Source of the DNA: Pelagibius sp.
GTDB taxonomy: Bacteria; Pseudomonadota; Alphaproteobacteria; Kiloniellales; Kiloniellaceae
Assembly: GCA_028280305.1 (NCBI GenBank)
Contig: JANQMC010000164.1
Coordinates: 1-33,541 of the forward strand
Length of the DNA stretch: 33,541 bases
Direction: 5' to 3'
Positions 31,625-33,541 of this stretch are shown here, piece after piece; the stretch's first letter is position 1; each line of letters begins with the position of its first letter. The notes beneath the pieces are model-generated. The model searched no databases. It was not told the DNA's origin and worked only from the letters and a program-made list of their open reading frames with translations. Position numbers and translations under genes: made by a program.

Positions 31625-31663
31625 CCTGTAATCGTTAACAGGCCTATGTATTTATGCATAGGC
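31625..31663. promoter_or_regulatory. Two adjacent dyads upstream of the LysR gene
   Basis: CCTGT-aatcgtta-ACAGG (31625-31642) contains a T-N11-A core, as in LysR recognition sites. It abuts GCCTATG-tatttatg-CATAGGC (31642-31663), a perfect 7-8-7 dyad. Both lie 17-55 bp upstream of the LysR GTG in the divergent region. They are good candidates for autoregulation and for control of the divergent small ORF. Confidence 0.55.
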
Positions 31664-31749
31664 ATTATACGTAAATCGACGCTTCAAGTCGGCTGGAAAA
31701 TACCTTTGTTATGGGGACGGGAGGCAATTCACCAGATTGGAGAAGGCAG

Positions 31750-31923
31750 ATGCCCAGCCCCTACCTGACACGCCGCCTCAGAAGCTATGAGGAAGTCGAC
31801 GCCGCGAAGACCGAACAGCGCGTGGAAGACCGTCAGACCATAGGGCCCTGGCAGGCTGCACTGCCTGTTGCCGGAGATGCCGGCGCGCAAGAACCGGCGA
31901 CTGGGGAGTACCGAGCCGCTTGA
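31750..31923 (+). CDS. Small ORF of 57 residues, unknown function
   Basis: The reading frame starts at an ATG with GGAG 7 bases ahead and encodes a 57-residue, polar, soluble protein. The first half (PYLTRRLRSYEEVDAAKTEQ) looks like an amphipathic helix region; the second half is rich in Ala, Gly and Pro. I recognise no family. It diverges from the LysR gene. Its stop codon lies inside the first hairpin of the array that follows, so translation termination and the RNA structure are coupled. It could be a real small protein or the leader of the downstream gene. Confidence 0.45.
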   Translation: MPSPYLTRRLRSYEEVDAAKTEQRVEDRQTIGPWQAALPVAGDAGAQEPATGEYRAA

Positions 31924-32092
31924 GCGGCGGGACAGAAGGAAGCCCGCCTGAGCGGTGGGCAGGAACGAACGCCGCTTAAGCGGCGGTACGCGGAGGTGAA
32001 ACCGCCCATCCTGGGGCGGCCATCACAACAAACCAACCAAAGCAAAAGCACGCCTGCGGTGAAAACCGGGCGCCGGCCCGAAAAGGGCCGGC
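31915..32092 (+). repeat. Array of five hairpins between the small ORF and the ABM-like gene
   Basis: Five stems occur in 178 bp: GCCGCT-tg-AGCGGC (31915-31928); a 7-bp stem with one G-U pair (31942-31960); the palindrome CGCCGCTTAAGCGGCG (31970-31985); CCGCCC-atcctg-GGGCGG (32002-32019); GCCGGCCC-gaaaa-GGGCCGGC (32072-32092). The first four start 27-32 bases apart. The three linkers between them each hold an unpaired GGA-type motif (aagga, agga, ggagg) and two of three end gaa. An unstructured A/C-rich stretch (about 32022-32050) precedes the last stem. This may be an RNA element acting on the downstream gene. Confidence 0.6.
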
Positions 32093-32125
32093 GGCGACAG
32101 GCTCAGTGCGTCAGAGGGGTGACGA

Positions 32126-32575
32126 ATGATGTATGCACGCTTGATCATGCTGACAATCAGACCGGACGATCACACCAGTGCCGAAGACTTCGCCGGCCTG
32201 CTGTCGTCGGAGATGGAGAAACTGCCGGGCTATCAGTCCGCCACTTACTTCTGCGACAAGCGCTACGGCGAATACGCCGTCCTCTGCCTCTGGGAGGGCG
32301 AGGAGGAAGCCGTCATTGCCGGACGCCTGCTGTGTTCAAAGATCGAAGCGGCAACCGCCGGCAAAGCCATCTCGGTCCCGGCCTCGAAGCTCTACGAGGT
32401 CTTCGAACCCGCAAGCCTGAGACGGGAGCCTCAAACCCAGGATGAGCGGGAACCGGCGCCCCAGGCACAACCGGCATCGCAGCAACACTCTCAGGATCGG
32501 GGCGACCTCAGGCGCGAAGGAACGAGAGTCCAAAGCGCAAACGGGGTTTGGGGCGCCGAACTTCAGGCGCTCTGA
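32126..32575 (+). CDS. ABM-like small protein with a low-complexity tail
   Basis: This 149-residue protein has an N-terminal part of about 95 residues that looks like a dimeric alpha/beta-barrel (ABM/YgiN-like) domain: YARLIMLTIRPD, then FAGLLSSEMEKLPGYQSATY and YAVLCLWEGEEEA. The tail from about residue 95 is rich in Gln, Glu, Arg and Pro and is probably disordered. The enzymatic residues of true monooxygenases cannot be assigned, so the function is unknown. GAGGGG lies 6 bases ahead of two ATGs (32126, 32129). It follows the hairpin array, and the stop codon precedes a set of 15-bp repeats. Confidence 0.65.
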   Translation: MMYARLIMLTIRPDDHTSAEDFAGLLSSEMEKLPGYQSATYFCDKRYGEYAVLCLWEGEEEAVIAGRLLCSKIEAATAGKAISVPASKLYEVFEPASLRREPQTQDEREPAPQAQPASQQHSQDRGDLRREGTRVQSANGVWGAELQAL

Positions 32576-32620
32576 CCGGAGATGGTCAGGCCGGAGATGG
32601 TCAGGCCGGAGCGGATCAGG
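32576..32620. repeat. Three tandem 15-bp repeats at the convergent gene boundary
   Basis: Units ccggagatggtcagg at 32576-32590 and 32591-32605 are identical; ccggagcggatcagg at 32606-32620 is a diverged third copy. They start right after the ABM-like gene's stop codon and run into the last codons and stop of the esterase gene on the other strand, so copy-number change could alter that C-terminus. Confidence 0.75.
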
Positions 32621-33305
32621 CCGCGCCACCGTTCCCAGCGACAAGGTGGCGGTGCAGCGCCAGGACGGCGAACTCCAGTCCTTCCTGATCGATCCCATGC
32701 TGCAGACCCGGCCGCGCGAGCACGCTGACCGGCACGCCGTTGGCCTTGAGCGCCGCCTCCGCCGCGGGCAGGGCGGGGAAAGGCACCACGGGGTCTGCTT
32801 CACCATGGATCAGGGTGACCGGCGGCCGGCTGACGAGTTCATCGGCCAGCAACGCCGGTTTCACCAGGGCGCCTGAAAACCCGATTACGGCCGCACAGGG
32901 CCGTGGCCGGCGCAGGGCCACGTGCAGCGCGGTCATGGTGCCCTGGGAAAATCCCAGCAGCGCCATCTGGTTCTCCTGCAGGCCGCGCTTGGCCAGTTCC
33001 GCATCGAGAAAGGCGTTCAGGATCGGCGCAACCTTCTGCACGCCCACCAGGATCGCTTCGTCCGAATAATCCTGGAGGCTGAACCACTGCCGCCCCATGG
33101 GCGCCATGTCGCAGGGAAAGGGGGCATGGGGCGACACGAAAGCGACGCCCGGCAGCACCGGCGCCAGCATCGGCGCCAGCGAGATCAGATCGTTGCCGTC
33201 CGCCCCCAGCCCGTGCAGCAACACAATCAGGCCAACCGCCGGCTCGCCGGATTCGGGATCATGACGCGGGCCGTCGAGTTCCAGGCCGCTTTCGGGGGAT
33301 TGCAT
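32616..33305 (-). CDS. Alpha/beta-hydrolase, carboxylesterase/phospholipase family
   Basis: This 229-residue serine hydrolase belongs to the phospholipase/carboxylesterase (YpfH/acyl-protein thioesterase-like) family. The oxyanion segment is LLHGLGADGNDL, the nucleophile Ser120 in GFSQG, the acid Asp171 in HGEADPVVPF and the base His203 in GLQHGI. There is no signal peptide, so it is cytoplasmic. Substrates are probably short acyl esters or lysophospholipids. The ATG at 33305 is chosen because AGAGGAG lies 11 bases ahead; the longer frame upstream to 33413 has no homology-like content and overlaps the next gene. Confidence 0.93.
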   Translation of the reverse strand: MQSPESGLELDGPRHDPESGEPAVGLIVLLHGLGADGNDLISLAPMLAPVLPGVAFVSPHAPFPCDMAPMGRQWFSLQDYSDEAILVGVQKVAPILNAFLDAELAKRGLQENQMALLGFSQGTMTALHVALRRPRPCAAVIGFSGALVKPALLADELVSRPPVTLIHGEADPVVPFPALPAAEAALKANGVPVSVLARPGLQHGIDQEGLEFAVLALHRHLVAGNGGAA

Positions 33306-33378
33306 CGCGCTGTTGTCTCCTCTTGCCGGTCTGATCCCGGTCAATGGTTTGCTGCAGGTCTCCTGACCGGAGACGGAT

Positions 33379-33541
33379 TCAGGCGCTGCGCTTGACCCCG
33401 CGGCCCAGGGCAACGCCGGGATGACGGTAGAGATGCCAGAGAAAGCGCGCCGCCGCGCTGCGGAAGGGACGCCATGGCTCGCCCAAAGTCAACATCGCCT
33501 TGCGGTCCGGGCGCTCCGCCAGGCCCTTCAGGTGCTGGGCC
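33379..33541 (-). CDS. DNA-3-methyladenine glycosylase II-like protein (C-terminal end only)
   Basis: Only the last 53 codons are in the window. The stretch LGEPWRPFRSAAARFLWHLY is the C-terminal signature of the AlkA-type helix-hairpin-helix glycosylases, which remove alkylated bases from DNA. The stop codon TGA is at 33381-33379. The esterase gene lies downstream, 73 bases away on the same strand, so the two may be cotranscribed. The catalytic Asp and HhH motif are outside the window. Confidence 0.8.
   Translation of the reverse strand, partial: AQHLKGLAERPDRKAMLTLGEPWRPFRSAAARFLWHLYRHPGVALGRGVKRSA

Noticed and set aside
31924..32445. Read-through of the 57-codon ORF into the frame at 31996-32445
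   Set aside because: The frame crosses a TGA and the hairpin array and overlaps the ABM-like gene in another frame. Its translation is Arg-rich and has no recognisable domain.

Overview
This 33.5-kb window is GC-rich, tightly packed chromosomal DNA from an alphaproteobacterium. The order Rhodospirillales or a close relative fits best. The main reasons are an endonuclease-type MutL, a COQ7-type ubiquinone hydroxylase, a protein with two cold-shock domains, a DUF3035-like lipoprotein, an HNH protein of a type common in this class, and a ribF-ileS-lspA block. I saw no insertion sequence, prophage, integrase or CRISPR array. Gene calls rest on reading motifs, because no database search was possible.

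Layout, left to right. At 1-1393 is the 5' part of mutL (minus strand). At 1572-1988 is a small heat-shock protein behind an FNR/FixK-type box. At 1998-6018 an AraC regulator diverges from a three-gene operon encoding a secreted cytochrome c, a [2Fe-2S] subunit and a Tat-exported molybdopterin subunit; together these should form a periplasmic oxidoreductase that passes electrons to the respiratory chain. From 6043 to 14868, all on the minus strand, come ribF, ileS, lspA, a lipoprotein and a pair of M16 peptidase subunits (one with the zinc site, one without), plus a MaoC-type hydratase at the upstream end. Then follow an MFS transporter (15117-16415) and an ArsC/YffB-like protein (16558-16920).

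At 17140-19868 is a signalling cluster: a receiver-only protein, a NarL-type regulator and a soluble hybrid histidine kinase. At 20018-21121 is an enolase-superfamily enzyme of the hydroxyproline type. At 21189-21704 is a secreted protein with His/Lys/Arg repeats. At 21841-23319 GTP cyclohydrolase I is paired with a pteridine-reductase-like enzyme. A tRNA-Leu(CAA) and about 750 bp without a recognisable gene follow, then the cold-shock gene, an inverted-repeat element, an NTF2-like protein, a YqaA-like membrane protein, DsbB, COQ7, an HNH nuclease and a chemotaxis receptor.

The right end (30.7-33.5 kb) holds a LysR regulator that diverges from a 57-codon small ORF, an array of five hairpins and an ABM-like small protein. 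It closes with an alpha/beta-hydrolase esterase and the C-terminal end of an AlkA-like DNA glycosylase.

Most of the window is housekeeping or common alphaproteobacterial accessory content. The least explained features are the hairpin array with its small ORF (31.75-32.1 kb), the tandem palindromic operator over the maoC promoter (14.94-14.99 kb), the secreted His-rich repeat protein, and the FNR-type promoter of the small heat-shock gene.
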